This document shows positions 30,735 through 43,272 of a stretch of 64,000 nt of DNA, in pieces (within the stretch, counting starts at the first letter, position 1; each line of letters starts with the position of its first letter). A program made the translations under genes and the position numbers. Under the pieces are notes generated by a model that was given only the letters and a program-made list of their open reading frames with translations, did no database searches and had not been told where the DNA came from. This DNA comes from Diphasiastrum complanatum (taxonomy: Eukaryota; Streptophyta; Lycopodiopsida; Lycopodiales; Lycopodiaceae), in assembly GCA_029204225.1 (NCBI GenBank), contig CM055098.1, positions 14,214,533-14,278,532 on the forward strand. The letters are read 5' to 3'.

Positions 30735-32381
30735 ATGGAGTCTAGCGCTCATGGACCTGCTATGTCGGATTCTCAAAGAGACTCGGGTGCAGGAGGGAGC
30801 TCAGAGAGTGGGTTGTCGCAGCAGCTAGTTAGTTATCAAACAGAATCTAATAAGAGGTCATCTACTGCGTATGCATCCTCCCCCAAGAAGGCTACGCAGG
30901 AGCTTAGTTTACATGTCAGCGCTAGCCCGGCTGTTCATTATATGTCGTCTATGGGAGGTGGGGGCAGCGCTGGATCCCCAAGGATGGATGCCGCTCTCAA
31001 TCGGGCTATCCCTCCGGGCCAGGAGGGCGGCTCAGGAGCTCTAACGGTGGCTAGATCTCAGCAAGAGAGTACTGATACTCCTATCCAAGCACCAGTGGTG
31101 GCTACGAAGAAGGCACCATCAAAGCGATCTTCGACAAAGGATCGGCACACCAAGGTGGAAGGAAGAGGCCGCCGCATCCGGATGCCTGCGGCTTGTGCTG
31201 CTCGGATCTTTCAGCTTACAAGAGAATTGGGCCACAAATCGGATGGGGAGACGATTGAGTGGCTGCTCCGCCATGCAGAGCCCGACATCATTGCTGCCAC
31301 AGGAACAGGCACAGTTCCTGCAATAGCAGCATCCCTGGCACCTCCTCTGCGCAGCTCCAGCTCAAGCTTTCCCATAACAGCGACGAAAACCGCAACTTTG
31401 CAGGCTCCCGTAGCTGCTAGATCTCCCATTCCTGCAAAATCTACCCCATCCCTGGGATTAATAGGCGCGAGTGAAGCAGATCTGCCTGGATCTCGTTTAG
31501 AGCTATTGCGGAACAGAAGTGGATGGGAAGCCACGGATGAGAAGCTGATAGAAACACAAGCGCGTGATGGCTCTCAGGGAGATACCAACATGGATCCACG
31601 GCAAGCGTTGGTTTGTTTCCAGCACGAAGGCCTGCTGGGCTCATCTTCAGATGGCAACGGCGGAGAAGATCAGCAAGCAACTCGTAGTCCTGATGATACG
31701 TTCACTAGAAAGCGGCCGAGAGGGTTGCTTAGCAGTCTCAAAGATGACCCCGACAATCTCCACACTGCTGCTGTCAAGCCATCCCCATCGCAATTGGCGT
31801 CATTGGGGCCAGGCCAAGGAAGTGGTGTCCAGGCGATGCCTACTACTATGTGGGCTGTAGCTTCTACAGCGGTTGGATCCTCAACTAGTGGCTCCTCCTT
31901 ACCAGGAGCAATTTGGATGCTTCCGGTCACTGCGAATTCATCGGCTCCAGGCATGATGGCCGCTCCATCTGAGCAGCTGTGGACTTTCCCCTCGGCAGGA
32001 TCTACAGGACATGTTTACAGAATGCGAGGTCCCACAGCGGGAGCAGGAGCAGGAATTGCTGGTAGCATCCAATCGCCCCTAAATTCGATTATGCCGATTA
32101 CTTCCATGCTTCCAAATGGTGTAGCTCTTCTCCCAAGGATAAATCTTTCGGGTGGAATAGGTCTGGATCTACAAGGCCATGTCCCCTTCAGTTCCATGCT
32201 ATTGCAACAAACTCCTGGGCAGGTGCATCAAGGTCTAGGTTATGGTGGTGATGGCCATCTGGGAATGCTTGCAGCCCTCAATGCGTACAGCCGCAACATG
32301 AACTCCGAACACTATTCGGTGGCTGCAACTGGTCATCGTCAAGGAGAAAGTGTTGATGATCAAACCAGTAATTCCAGATAG
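30735..32381 (+). CDS. Class I (PCF-type) TCP transcription factor
   Basis: The product (548 residues from ATG 30735) is a plant-specific DNA-binding protein of the TCP family, acting in the nucleus on growth and cell-division genes. The TCP domain lies at about residues 130-193: the basic part [17 protein letters not shown], helix [15 protein letters not shown], loop KSDGE and helix [20 protein letters not shown]. The short basic region and the GTGT-VPA end are those of class I. The rest is low in structure, rich in Ser, Gly and Ala, with [10 protein letters not shown] near the C-terminus, as in other class I members. The frame opens at 30720 but begins with TTG after a TGA at 30717, so ATG 30735 is the first usable start. 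There is no intron in the coding part. The coding sequence is more GC-rich than the surroundings and intact, so it is the only clear host gene here. Confidence 0.95.
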   Translation: MESSAHGPAMSDSQRDSGAGGSSESGLSQQLVSYQTESNKRSSTAYASSPKKATQELSLHVSASPAVHYMSSMGGGGSAGSPRMDAALNRAIPPGQEGGSGALTVARSQQESTDTPIQAPVVATKKAPSKRSSTKDRHTKVEGRGRRIRMPAACAARIFQLTRELGHKSDGETIEWLLRHAEPDIIAATGTGTVPAIAASLAPPLRSSSSSFPITATKTATLQAPVAARSPIPAKSTPSLGLIGASEADLPGSRLELLRNRSGWEATDEKLIETQARDGSQGDTNMDPRQALVCFQHEGLLGSSSDGNGGEDQQATRSPDDTFTRKRPRGLLSSLKDDPDNLHTAAVKPSPSQLASLGPGQGSGVQAMPTTMWAVASTAVGSSTSGSSLPGAIWMLPVTANSSAPGMMAAPSEQLWTFPSAGSTGHVYRMRGPTAGAGAGIAGSIQSPLNSIMPITSMLPNGVALLPRINLSGGIGLDLQGHVPFSSMLLQQTPGQVHQGLGYGGDGHLGMLAALNAYSRNMNSEHYSVAATGHRQGESVDDQTSNSR

Positions 32382-35300
32382 GAAAGGTAGTGATGCCTTA
32401 CCGTTCATTATACCGCAGTTCTTCATGATTTGTGATCTGAATGCAGGTGAGGGTCATGATCATAAGTTGGAATATTATCATGAGAATGATAATCTTGAAT
32501 GAAAAGCTATGTAATAACATACATCTGCGGTCTCTGAGTGTGAAGCTTTAGGATTTGAGCGCGTAGTGTGAAATTCAACTAAACGCTGTCAACATCCTCA
32601 GCCATGTACATGCCTGCATAGAGCAGTGTCAAGAGTGAAGTTCAAAGGTTCAACTGCTTCCATATGTGGCAGAGAAAGCTTCATGCTCCTCTGTAGCGAA
32701 GAACATGTATGTGGATTGACAATTACTGGGAATTATCTGCTTAGGAGAACAGGTAGAAATTTGCGGAGCTACTAGCCAGTTGATCTCAATTATCTAACCA
32801 AATGACTATATCCGATCGCCCTCCTGCATTGTCAAGTACCAAATGGTCATGGCTTCAAAGGCGTTATTGATTGAACTTATAGGGCGTTGTCTCCCTCAAT
32901 ATTCTTAGACTATCTCTTGTAAACCTGTAAGAAAATCCAGTTGCCTTTCGATCTTACATTTATGTCAATGATATTATTAAAAGTACCATGTGCTTAAAAT
33001 TATGTGCTGCAATTCGTTATACATTTGTGCAGCTTCTTTGTCCTTTGGTTCTTCAAATGATGTCATCTGACACTTGCAAATGACATAAACAATCAGAGGG
33101 CTGGCAAGATCTAGCCCTTGATAATGAAGGATTTAAAACCTGAATGTTCGTGCTTGCCCATTACATCTCGCAGAAGAGCATGCATAAGTTAGTCAGGGAG
33201 GAAAATAGATCTGTTTTTGGTTTGAAGCAAAGAATTGTTGTCTTGAATCTGGAAATTTTCTTGACATAGAACTTGATGTTGGACATTAAGATATCTGTAT
33301 TCTTGATTTTACTGTATTTTAAGAAATTTACTACACAAATGACTTTCTTAATAAGATCATAACCAATTATATTTCGGTGCAGATGGGATTTCATGGTAGT
33401 ATGCGCCTACCTCGTTATTGATCAATTTCTTGTTTTTGCTCAACTTTACAAACTGCAATCAAATTTTGTCAGGCTTTTGCCGTTCATGTTGTGAATTGCC
33501 TGCATGATGAATACACAAGAAAGTTTCATGAAAAAAAATCGAAATGATACCAAGCTACCGTGTATTGACGCTGCTATCTTGTTTCCATGTTCTGTCCACA
33601 GATGTAAATTACTGTTTCTCATCTATTGGAGATAGTAATTGTTTAGGAGTGACTGTCTTTAGAGTGCAAATAGAGCACTGAACTATTCCAGGAAAGAGTT
33701 GGTCTCAAGTACTGATTTCACATTTCCTGTTTATGGTTATCTTCTTGTGCTCATCAACAATCAAAATACTATAATTCAGTTGGCCACTGGAATCCTGGCA
33801 TACCATTTATCAGTGTATTAATTACATGATTCTGGGAAAACAATTTTTTTTATCTTAATCAACTCTGTTGTTTAATTTCTTCAAGAAAAAAAACTTGTCC
33901 TCCAACTTTTAACTACTCTATGTAATTGGCCATTTTAGTATGCCAATCACTGTTTAGAAGGGAACATAAGATATAAGAGAACCATATGGAATAATGGGAC
34001 ATTTAATTAGATATGCTTCAGCCCTGTGCTACAAAATAGTTTCTGTAGTATTCATCAGTTTAAGCAAGTTATAATTTTAACATAGGCTGGACAAATCAAC
34101 TTGAAAATCTGCAAGCGTTTAGAATTTATTTCCACAGGAGGTAAATTGGCAGTTTTGCAACGAACGTGCGCTGCATGTAATGTGAGACTTCCTAATTCAG
34201 AGATGAATTTTTGCTAATGCACTCTCTTTAGTTGTGTCTACAAAAAATGGCACTCTTTAAATCACCTTCCTCGCAAATGTAAGGTTTAATTCATTACATA
34301 TATGCTACCGCATTACTAGGCACTCACTTCTCGTCGGCTGTTCTGATACGCAGAACCGCAGCGCAAGAGGTTATGTTGCACTTAAACATGAACTTTTAAG
34401 GTAAAAAAAGGAATTGATTATTTAAGGGCGACTTAGTTTTTCAAAAGAAATTGTAGCTTTATTTAAAGACCTCCTTAAGAAACTGTCACCAGCCTTTAGT
34501 TTTTTTCTCTATATTGTAAGTTCTGCTGCTGATAACTTGATAAGCATTCAATCTATAAGGTTCCGTGACTAGGCGTAAATAATGATGCACTGGGGCACGC
34601 TGCAAGAGTGCAAGTTGTTTATTTTAAATCTCTTCGGGTAATCTTACAATGAAATGCGTACTTTCTGCCTTGGTCTCAGGAACGCGGTGCTTCTTAATTA
34701 GTACCCAATAAAGCAGTGTTAGACGCTGCAACTGCAAGGCTCAAGCCTGCAAAATATGTCGGTGGGCTCCGTGCTTACTAAACATAGCGTGTACATGGGA
34801 GTTTTTTACACCTTTCCTCGAACAAACACTGCCGATGTCTAGAAACGCTCATCCTTACAACTATACTGCATATGTTCTATTGCATCACATGGGTTCAAAG
34901 AGGCCTAGCGAGCACAGGTATCATGCATCGGCCAGCGTTACACTTACTTTTGTGGGTCTGAGACTTCAGTATGTGAAATGTAATTTGGCCACGATTTGTA
35001 TTTCCAAGTTTCCACAGTTAGCAACATTGATCAGTCTCTGGATTTTGGAAAACTATGTTCTTTTGGGTGAGCCTTGTACTATCATCCACCAGTGGATTGT
35101 AGAGCTAAGGGTATGTAGCCCGACTAGAATAAAATGGGAAGTTGTGATCAGATGATAGCCTCAAGTTTTCCAGAAGCAGATGAAAGATGAAAGAAAGGAG
35201 TGATCACGATTCGCTGATCAGACTTCACTTGCATCTTCAAAGTTGTTGGAGAGCCTAGTTCAGCAACAATACTCCACGATGACAAAAGTGGAAATTATGA

Positions 35301-35629
35301 TCCCAACGTCAGAGTGGTCCAGCCGTCCAGGAAAGAGAGAAACAAACACGAAGCTGCTGCTGGCTGCTGGCAGCTGCAGCAGCTTTGCTTGGAAGTTGGG
35401 CAGTGGTGCTATGCGTCACTGTCAGCGTGGCGGTGTTCCTCGTGAACTGTTGAAAGTTTTCAGCTTTACAATTAATTGTCCGTGTCGTGTCTTGACTCTT
35501 GAGTCGGAGTCTTGACTCTTTTTGAACCTTGTGTTGTGGGTTTAACTTTTTACTGAAGTGGGTTGTACTGCCACTTTTCTCTGAATTTGCCTAATCTCTT
35601 CTCACGCCTGCCTTGACTGGAGTTTTGAT
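32382..35629. other. Probable 3' UTR and low-copy intergenic region
   Basis: After the TCP stop about 550 bp could be 3' UTR; a small inverted repeat ATTATCA-TGAGAA-TGATAAT lies near 32472-32492. No transposon motif is visible up to 35.6 kb, in contrast to the remaining window. Small open frames (34835-35155, 35243-35515) have no recognisable domain. Near 35487-35520 GTCTTGACTCTT is repeated. Confidence 0.45.
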
Positions 35630-35775
35630 CAAAGCGAGTAACCAATTATAAAGCGTGGCTGACTGAGCAATGGCTGATGCTTTTACAATGCTTTTACAAA
35701 GCTTTTTTTATCAAAGCGAGTAACCAATTATAAAGCATGGCGGACTGAGCAATGAGAGATGCTTTTACAAAGCTT
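35630..35775 (+). repeat. Tandem duplication, about 75-bp unit with CCAAT and TATA-like boxes
   Basis: Two copies (about 35630-35700 and 35708-35775) share ATCAAAGCGAGTAACCAATT, directly followed by ATAAAGC, then TGGC-GACTGAGCAATG and GATGCTTTTACA. They differ at a few bases. A third fragment (AATGAGAGATGCTTTTACAT) is at 35983-36003. The CCAATTATAAA part might be promoter-like, but no gene is seen directly downstream. Confidence 0.7.
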
Positions 35776-36159
35776 GAGATCATTGTTTAGAACCTCTTTT
35801 GAGTTATTTTCACAAACCTTGTATTTTTTGAAACTTGGCGATTTTTTCACGGACTATTACTCTCGAAATGGTTTATTTGCCTACATAAAAAACCTTCAAG
35901 ATTTTCATGATGTCAAAGGAAAGATGCCGGTTTCATTTCTATACTTTTCCGACTTTCCCGAAACATGCTTGAGAGCTCATGAATAATGAGAGATGCTTTT
36001 ACATACTAAGTAATGCAATTGGGAGGGTCATTACCACAAATAATCCGAGACCTAGCAACGGGTGGCGAAGGCCACTAGTTGCCTAGGGACTAAATTATAA
36101 GTGATAATGACTCGACCAATTGCTCATTATTGGGCATGATTGACATTCACCTCATTTAT

Positions 36160-36161
<2 letters not shown>

Positions 36162-36215
<54 letters not shown>
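36162..36215 (+). repeat. (TC)n microsatellite
   Basis: About 27 TC units without interruption. Confidence 0.97.
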
Positions 36216-36219
<4 letters not shown>

Positions 36220-37335
36220 AAAGAAAAGTATGTCACTCACACACATGTATAAGAAAAAAAGAATTGGAGCCCTATATTAGATGAAATACTATAGGGCCCA
36301 AAAAGGGCTAAAAATAAGGTGAAAGTCAATTACGTGAGTAAGAATGACTCTTGGAAACCTACACAAGTTAAATTAATTTCAGTTTGTATGGGACAAGATT
36401 CACCTACACGTAGTAGACTTGTATAAGTAGATAAGAGTTGTCCTACACCACTAGTAGACTTGTGTAAGTAGATAAGGGTTGTTCTAAAGTGCCTATAGTC
36501 TCAAATCTCACTAGAATAGGATTCACAAACACTTGTGTTCCAAAAATGAAATGGCCTTCTTGTGGATGCACATTGTTTATACTATGCTGGTGCAAAATAA
36601 GCTATCATTTTCACAATATATCCTTGAGACAAACCAAAAACAATGTGCCTACGCACACCTAAGAAAAACAAGATCAACCTCAAGACAACAATTCAAGTTG
36701 CATGAAATCCAAAAAAGTGCATGGCCTTAATGTAATTTTTAACAACTATAAAAGTATGCATCATGGTAAGCGTTTCCATATGAATATATTTTAGTTCATT
36801 CAAACTTTTGAGAAGTAATTGCAATTGATGCAAACCACGTTGTCATAATGTGATATGAATTATAATAGTCTTTTCAAATAATGTTATTGTAACTCAAGAA
36901 TCCACTTCCATTCTCCAAATTGCACAATTCCAAAAACACAAATCTTTTGAAATAAAAAATGGCGGTGAGGACTATTTTTTTAATAACCCTTAATGATTTT
37001 TTGGAAGTTCACCTAAACTTTGAATCTAGAATTTAAAATTATAGAATTATTTTGAAAATGCTGCATTCCACAAAAAAAAATTAAAATTGGAATGAGTGAT
37101 GCGAGATATTCTATAAATTTTTCAATAGGTTAATTTTTAATTTTGTAAAGTATAAGTTAAAACTTTTAAAAAAATATGCCACTTGGAAGACTTCAATATT
37201 TTTATAAAGCTTGTTTGCAATTTAATATTAAAATTTTAACATTCAAAAGAATATCTCAAAAAACAAAATTTGAATAAGACTCGATACCTAAGTAACACAG
37301 AAATAGTTTTAAATCATTTTCAACTGAGAAAAAAA
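36216..37335. other. Non-coding stretch with one short direct repeat
   Basis: At 36404-36485 a unit TAGTAGACTTGTRTAAGTAG followed by ATAAGRGTTGT occurs twice, about 46 bp apart. Otherwise AT-rich sequence without gene or element end. Confidence 0.5.
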
Positions 37336-38450
37336 TTAAAATTTATAACAAAGACATTCATTTTTTAAGGAGTTCCAAGTTCCAACTCCATCTTCCACAA
37401 GCACTAAACATGCACTTGTTCCCTTCCTTTTCACATGATTTCTAGCAAGCTTTGAATATGAAAATCCTCTTTTAATTCTTGGCGATGTTCCATGCTCAAT
37501 GCCAAAATCACTAGTACCAAAGAAATGCCACAAGATGCTCCTTGCCAAACACCAAAACTTCACTAGGATTTTGTATAATATGACTAAGCTCATAAACACA
37601 ATGGTTAGGCTTAGTAAAGATAAATTGAATGAGACTTATAAATTTTTTTTTTACAAAGAATAGTGCCCTTCAAGTATGATTCACTATCTTCTATAATAAG
37701 CTTACAATTAGCCTTCAAAGATAGATTAAAATAACTATCTTTATTGATTTTTTTAAGGATAGATCTTACATACTTTTCTTTATTATCAAAAGCAAAAGTA
37801 GAATGCTTATTCTTATAAATCTTTGTCCCTAAAATATCATTAAAATATAAGATAATGTATTCTCCCTCAATTTCACAACTCAATGAAGAGATAGCATGTT
37901 CACCAACATGCAAAAAATAGAGGCAATGTTCATCCACATGAACATGTGGAAGTAGATGAGATCCCAAGATTAAATAGACCACCAAAATGTCTTGAAAAAC
38001 ACCTCTTTAATACAAGCTTGAGTCTTTCCAAACATTTATTGATCATGTCCTTACATTCTTCGTCACCAACAAGGTCCATGATAAGGTCTTCCTCTTCTTG
38101 GTCCACTCTAGGAATCCACCAAACACCTACCAAGAATAGAATACTCAAAAGTAGAACGCCACCACATCAAGGTTAGAACGCAACATTTCCTTGCTCTCCC
38201 TAGGTGAACTCCTTACATTAGATGTTGGATATGTTAATGATTCAAGCTCATTAACATTTACATGATCAACAACCTTAAGACTTTATTAAATCTTCTCTCT
38301 CTCTTTCACTCTCATTTTCACTCCTCTCATGAATAAACTCTCACCAAGGACATCTCTACAAGAAATAACACTCTTCTTTTCTTTTAAAAAAAACACCTAT
38401 TCCCCTTACTTTTTCCATTACAAACTACAAAAACACCTTTTGTAGTTGTC
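37336..38450 (-). pseudogene. Decayed ORF related to the non-autonomous element protein
   Basis: Minus-strand frames at 38148-37930, 37985-37611 and 37599-37336 appear to be parts of one ORF. The middle one has ILKKINKDSYFNLSLKANCK followed by LIIEDSESYLKGT, which resembles the repeated block of the ORF at 56802-58481 (FSCIEANCKLFMRESESSSK). The upstream part (38450-38150, minus) has stops but shows a Lys/Glu-rich segment. I do not know the function. It may be a decayed relative of the non-autonomous element family, no longer flanked by recognisable LTRs. Confidence 0.4.
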
Positions 38451-38467
38451 ACATCCTCCCCAGATAT

Positions 38468-39136
38468 TGTCAAATTTTGCCAATATTGAGCTTGATAAAC
38501 ACATAGTTTAGATTACATATTGTAACCCACATGTGTGAGAGAATGTTCACACATGTGAGAATAGGCCTAGGGTAATTAGAAACTTATCATAGGAGTTAGA
38601 TAGGATCTTTGGTCAAGTTTACTAGAATTTAAGAGCAAATTCCACAAATCATGGAAGTTGTGATTGATCTAACTACCAAAGTTGGTAGACCTAATGGTTA
38701 GGTCAATATGACAAGAGTAGGCAGACCTAATGCTAATTAGGTTCCTAAACACGTTCTAGACCTTCTCAAACAGCCATGGAAAGCATCTCCTTTATAAATT
38801 ATTCATTCATTGTGGGAGAGATCATGATTTTGGAGCAATTGACAATTGGAGTATTTACACCATTTGTGTTGGAATTTTTTGATGTGAATGCAATCTAAAC
38901 TTAGTGAAGTTGATTCTCTATTAGTAAGCTATACTACAGTCCATACTTCACATTTTTGGTGTCGTTCTATAGTGTTTTGATCAATAATTGATTTTCTTGC
39001 TTGTTTAGATCAAAATTGCCAATCTAGATCAAGATTTGAGTGCTAGTTTTAGAATAGATTGTTTTACCACGTATCCAATCACTCTTGAGAATATTTTTTA
39101 GATTCATTTAGGGTCATAGAAATTGTACTTTTAACA
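38468..39136 (+). repeat. 5' LTR of a plus-strand LTR element
   Basis: It starts TGTCAAATTTTGCC and ends TACTTTTAACA, directly followed by a primer-binding site (39137). The 669 bp contain CACATGTGTGAGAG and TCACACATGTGAGA early on, a pattern shared with other LTRs here, and a late block CCAATCACTCTTG as in the copia LTR at 11926-12488. The element body after it is decayed. Confidence 0.8.
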
Positions 39137-39149
39137 TGGTATCAGATCC
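39137..39149 (+). other. Primer-binding site, initiator tRNA-Met type
   Basis: TGGTATCAGATCC lies directly after the LTR end. It differs at one position from the usual plant TGGTATCAGAGCC, which is complementary to the 3' end of initiator methionine tRNA and primes minus-strand DNA synthesis. Confidence 0.85.
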
Positions 39150-40196
39150 AAGTACAAGAGTTTAATTGTTGATCAATACCAAATCCAAATTTAGCAAGTT
39201 TGATGCTAAATAACTAGTTTTGAGAGGGCGAGCTTATACTAAGTGATTGCTTGAAAATTTGAGATCTATGTTTGGTAGTGGGATATACATGTGGAGAGCT
39301 ATTGTATCTACATTTAATGTTCCATTATTGATATGATTCTCATAATTACTCTACACATCATCTTGATGAGATTTTTGATGCAAATCAAAGAAAGAACATC
39401 AAAGATCATTCGCCAGTATTGAGATTCTACTTTGTCTCATTAAATACAATTAATAGGTGCTGAGAACAAGTCCTTAAAATTTGTTCTACAGGTTGTTGAA
39501 AAGTGGTGTGCAAAAGATAGGTCTAGCAAAAAAACTTTTCGTGCATGGCGGAATAAACTATCTTCATCTTTCCAATGCATGACTACGCCTATCAATTTCA
39601 AATAAAACAATAGTGATAGAAATCACGTTTGAACTTATAGTAACTAACTTTGAAATCGCCAGTACTACAGTGATTACATAGCCACACAATTAAGCATCAA
39701 AAATTATCAAACAAATAATTAGCCGCGAAGAACTCTAGAAAACGCATACATTTTGAGATGAAGTTGAACGCAATAAAGGATAGTATCGATTCAAAAATGA
39801 AACAGAAGTAAATGAGTACAATAAGTTGCGGATCGAAGCCACGTACTCTATGCTATCTCTGAGTGGCTAAAAAGAAAGTCTGAATTAAGTGCAATGTTGA
39901 TAAGCAGTAGTGCAATAGCAATCTCTAAAACAACTCTAAGAAGTGAGCTAGAATGCTCAAGAGTGTTCAAGCTCACATGCTTGAGAGAGAGAGAGAGCTA
40001 ACTATTCAAATGCTTATGATAATCTTGACTTCTGATCATAAACATGTATGAATATGAATAGCTATTTATACTAAGACATTAGGTCATCAATTGCAATTGC
40101 CAGTTGGCTGGTGATCAGCTGGCATCCATCCGGTCCTTGTCATTGATTGCTGATAAGTGGTGAAATTGGTCGTAAACGTTATGTCTGCATACCCCC
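39150..40196. other. Leader or intergenic sequence without gene
   Basis: No coding domain is seen. A short GA run is at 39982-39993. The part after 40000 (TATTTATAC near 40062) may be the leader or LTR end of the element that encodes the ORF at 40197, but no LTR border can be fixed. Confidence 0.35.
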
Positions 40197-41147
40197 ATGG
40201 TAATTCCACCGCCACCTAATTTTGACGCTGCACAAGCTAGTACCAGCCAAGATCAGAGCCAGCAGGAAGCAGAGGGATCTCAACCAGATCAAGGGTCCGA
40301 AGGCCAAGACCAAGGGCAGACAGATGCGACCGCTGAGACGCGACACCAGAGCCAAGGCGCAACCACCAGCCAGGGCCAAGCAACATCATCCAAAGGGTGA
40401 CAAACGATATCTGTCAGTCGGGCCTTCTGAAGACTGAAATCCGTGGAGGAGAACATCAATGAATTTTTATCCAAATATCCCCACGAGTCATCAAGAGGTG
40501 GCTGACAGATATCATTCTCAGCTCAGACCATCAAGGGAAAAGAACTGCAAGCATTACCTGCCCTCCAACCACAACCGAAGTGGCGACAACAGTTATTTGA
40601 GAGAGACCCTGCGGCCATCAGGGCTTACATGATGAGTCCACAACATGTACGGGTGAATGCGCATTTCCTGCCATGTCCAAGAAGATCCAAATGGGCAGAA
40701 TGCGACATTCCTCTGGACCAGATCACACTCAACAATTTCAACTGGCCAATCATCAAATCCGAATATGGGTGGACAACGGATGTAGATGCCAGAAGGGCTC
40801 TCTCCGCATTCGTCAGTCACTACATCAATTGCTTCGATCCCACAGTCCGTGCGACAACCACTTACGCCCAGGACTTGGAATATTTAATGGGCATTGAAAC
40901 AAAATGGGATGATTTCCTTCCCTCCATATTTTTTGATCCAAATAAGGCGCTCGCTTCCGACAAAGTCAAAGACCAGCTGCCAGTCGCTCGCGTATATTAC
41001 CGAGCTGCATTCCTTGGAGATCCCTGGACGAAACGATTCCAATCATGGGTGGATCAGGATTGGCTGACAGGAGTCCACAAGTCCTTCCACATGCCAAAGG
41101 ACTCGAAGAAACTGGACCGTCTCAACTTCATGGAAGACATTACATGA
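40197..41147 (+). pseudogene. Unrecognised GC-rich ORF before an LTR
   Basis: The frame at 40197-40400 (Gln/Ser/Pro-rich, many QG and SQ pairs) and that at 40629-41147 seem to be one gene broken by stops near 40398 and 40508. The second part has a globular look: HVRVNAHFLPCPRRSKWAEC, LDQITLNNFNWPII, AYA-type aromatic residues, VARVYYRAAFLGDPWTKRF and QSWVDQDWLTGVHKSF. It continues past the stop at 41145 for some 25 residues (YLIHQRRSKRM, then KDRHYFRPWVLLG). I do not recognise the family. The following LTR suggests that it is the last ORF of a retroelement. Confidence 0.45.
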
Positions 41148-41235
41148 TATCTCATCCACCAGAGGCGGTCCAAGAGAATGCTCTACTAAACCGGCAGAGT
41201 GCCGAAGGACCGTCACTACTTCAGGCCGTGGGTCC

Positions 41236-42077
41236 TGTTGGGGGTATTCCCAACAAAGTATAAATAAATAAAATCCTCCAATAAAATGTGTTGCGAGGGC
41301 ATGGCATCCTGCGTGTATAAGCCCATGGCCCAATGAGCACGCAATTGAAGCTGTAAATAAAATAAACTTGACTTGGGCCTTGTAATTAAAATAAAACTAG
41401 AGGCCCAATGTCATTTTTAAACTTAGAGATCACTTTCTAGAGTTGGGTCCAAATTGGGACTCACATGAATCTTGTGATTTCTAATGTACTTATTGTGGAC
41501 CCTTGGATCAAGTTGGGTCCAAGATGAATGGTTAGGATCATTGTGAATATTAGCCAATAAGATTGAGGGGCAAGGGCCTTCCCCATTTTATAAAAAGGCA
41601 CCAATTGTACACTATTTCCATGCTTAATGAGAAGGAGGAAACTCTACCATTTTTGGAAGAGAAGCATCCTCATTTGCTATTCACTACTTGCTATTGCTCT
41701 TGGTTGTATTTTCTATTGCTTTTTATTTCCATGTTTATTGTTTGCCATAGTGAATGTTTTTCCATTAGCAAGCATAAGGAGCATTTGAGCTAACCTCCAC
41801 CCTCACTCTCTTTCTCTCTCTTTCTCTTCTCTTCTCGATCTCTTCTTCTCCATTCCTTCCCTTCAACCAAACTATGATGAATGTTAGTGTAGAGGAGTAG
41901 AGTTAAAGAGGAGTAGTATAGTGGTGAGTAGAGTTAAGGGAGAAAGTAGGAAACTAAAAGTAGCATCTATGCATAGTCAGGCACCTATCCAGTGATCTAA
42001 CCTTTGTTGACAGGCGGAAGGGCTATACTACAAGAGATCTTCGACCCCACATTCCTTTCATTAAAGGAGGATAGTCT
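41236..42077 (+). repeat. LTR-like segment after the unknown ORF
   Basis: It starts TGTTGGGGGTATTCCC and contains a TATA-like TTTTATAAAAAGGC (41584-41597), a CT-rich stretch (41802-41850) and a GAGTAGAGTTAA iteration (41895-41940), consistent with an LTR carrying promoter and leader. Its layout is like that at 24082. The 3' border is an estimate. Confidence 0.5.
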
Positions 42078-42348
42078 TTGGTCCTTACATTGAAATGATC
42101 ATGCACAAGGCATGTGGACTCAAAGAATTTCAAGTACATTACATTGATTGTGTTTTGACTTTTATGACACCATTTTTCAAACTATTACAAAAATAGTTAT
42201 CCAATGAAATTTCTTTATCAACAAAAAGTGTAGATTGGAAAGCATTCAACTTCACTGTCTTGTCATATCCACATGATATACAAAACATCATGAATGTTGA
42301 GGATAAGAAATAAGTCACTTTAAGTCTTCAACACTATCTATGAAAAAT

Positions 42349-43272
42349 TCAAAGATAGTAACATCTCCATTGCTTCTCACCCACTACAAATTGCACACTT
42401 GAGTGAAGAGATTGCATCAACTTTGATGACTCGGCCGTTGTCTTTGAGGACCTTCTTAGAGCTCTCGGGTTTTGAGGTTGATCCTCAAGATCTTCTTCTC
42501 TTTGATGCTTCTCCTCGATCCTAGCAAGATCACACTTTAACAAGGTCTCCACTTGAGTGATCTCCTCCTTTGCACACTCTCAATAGCAACATTAGCATCC
42601 AACTTAAACAATCTTCCATGTTAAAATCCCTTTGTTATGCAATTATCACTCTTCAAAATGGAACAAAAACCACGCTTGAAGTGGACATCCAAAGCATAAT
42701 CCATAAATTGACCAACACTTAGGAAAATTTTGGTGATTGATGGCACATAAAGAGCATTGTCTAGATCCATTCTTTTAGAAGATCCTAGACACAAATGGAT
42801 GGTCCCAACACTATCTATTCTACATTCTATGGACTTTTTAGGACCATTGAAAGAAAGTAGAGTTGAGAAGTAGTCCTTTTGGAAAGTCATGTGGGAACTA
42901 GCCCCACTATCAATCCATCATGATTCTCTTGAGTTGCTCTTCCTTGTTGATTGATGCCATCAAGGATGAGTCTCATTCATCCTCATCCTCTTCATGTGCA
43001 AGGTTTCCTTGTTTGCTCTCCTCTTGTGCATTTTGCCTCTTGTAGCATTCGGATGCAAAATGCCCCATTCTTTTCACAAAAGAAGGCTTGGACTTGTCTA
43101 TCTTGCCCTTTGTCTTTGAGCTTGTTGCTTGATCCTCCTCCTTAGCATCTTTGCTTTGGTTTTTCTTTTTTCCTTTTCTTGAGAAATTTGCTTTCTTGTC
43201 TACATCATTCAAGGACAAGGAACTCATCCTACTCTTGGCATGTTGGACTCTACACTCCTCGGCCACAAGCAC
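42349..43272 (-). pseudogene. copia remnant: gag end, protease, linker
   Basis: Minus strand: the gag end (43272-42973) has VAEECRVQHAKSRMSSLSLN, a Lys-rich linker and a knuckle that has lost its first two Cys (SFVKRMGHFASECYK). The protease follows at 42890-42621 (MTFQKDYF, GSSKRMDLDN, LYVPSITKIFLSVGQ). Then integrase is missing and the linker before RT appears (EEDLEDQPQNPRALRRSS). It belongs to the same family as the element at 8.3-12.5 kb (compare LEDPSQDSRTPRRS there). Confidence 0.85.

Noticed and set aside
31211-31954. Minus-strand open frames opposite the TCP gene
   Set aside because: They are shadows of the GC-rich coding strand without any conserved motif.
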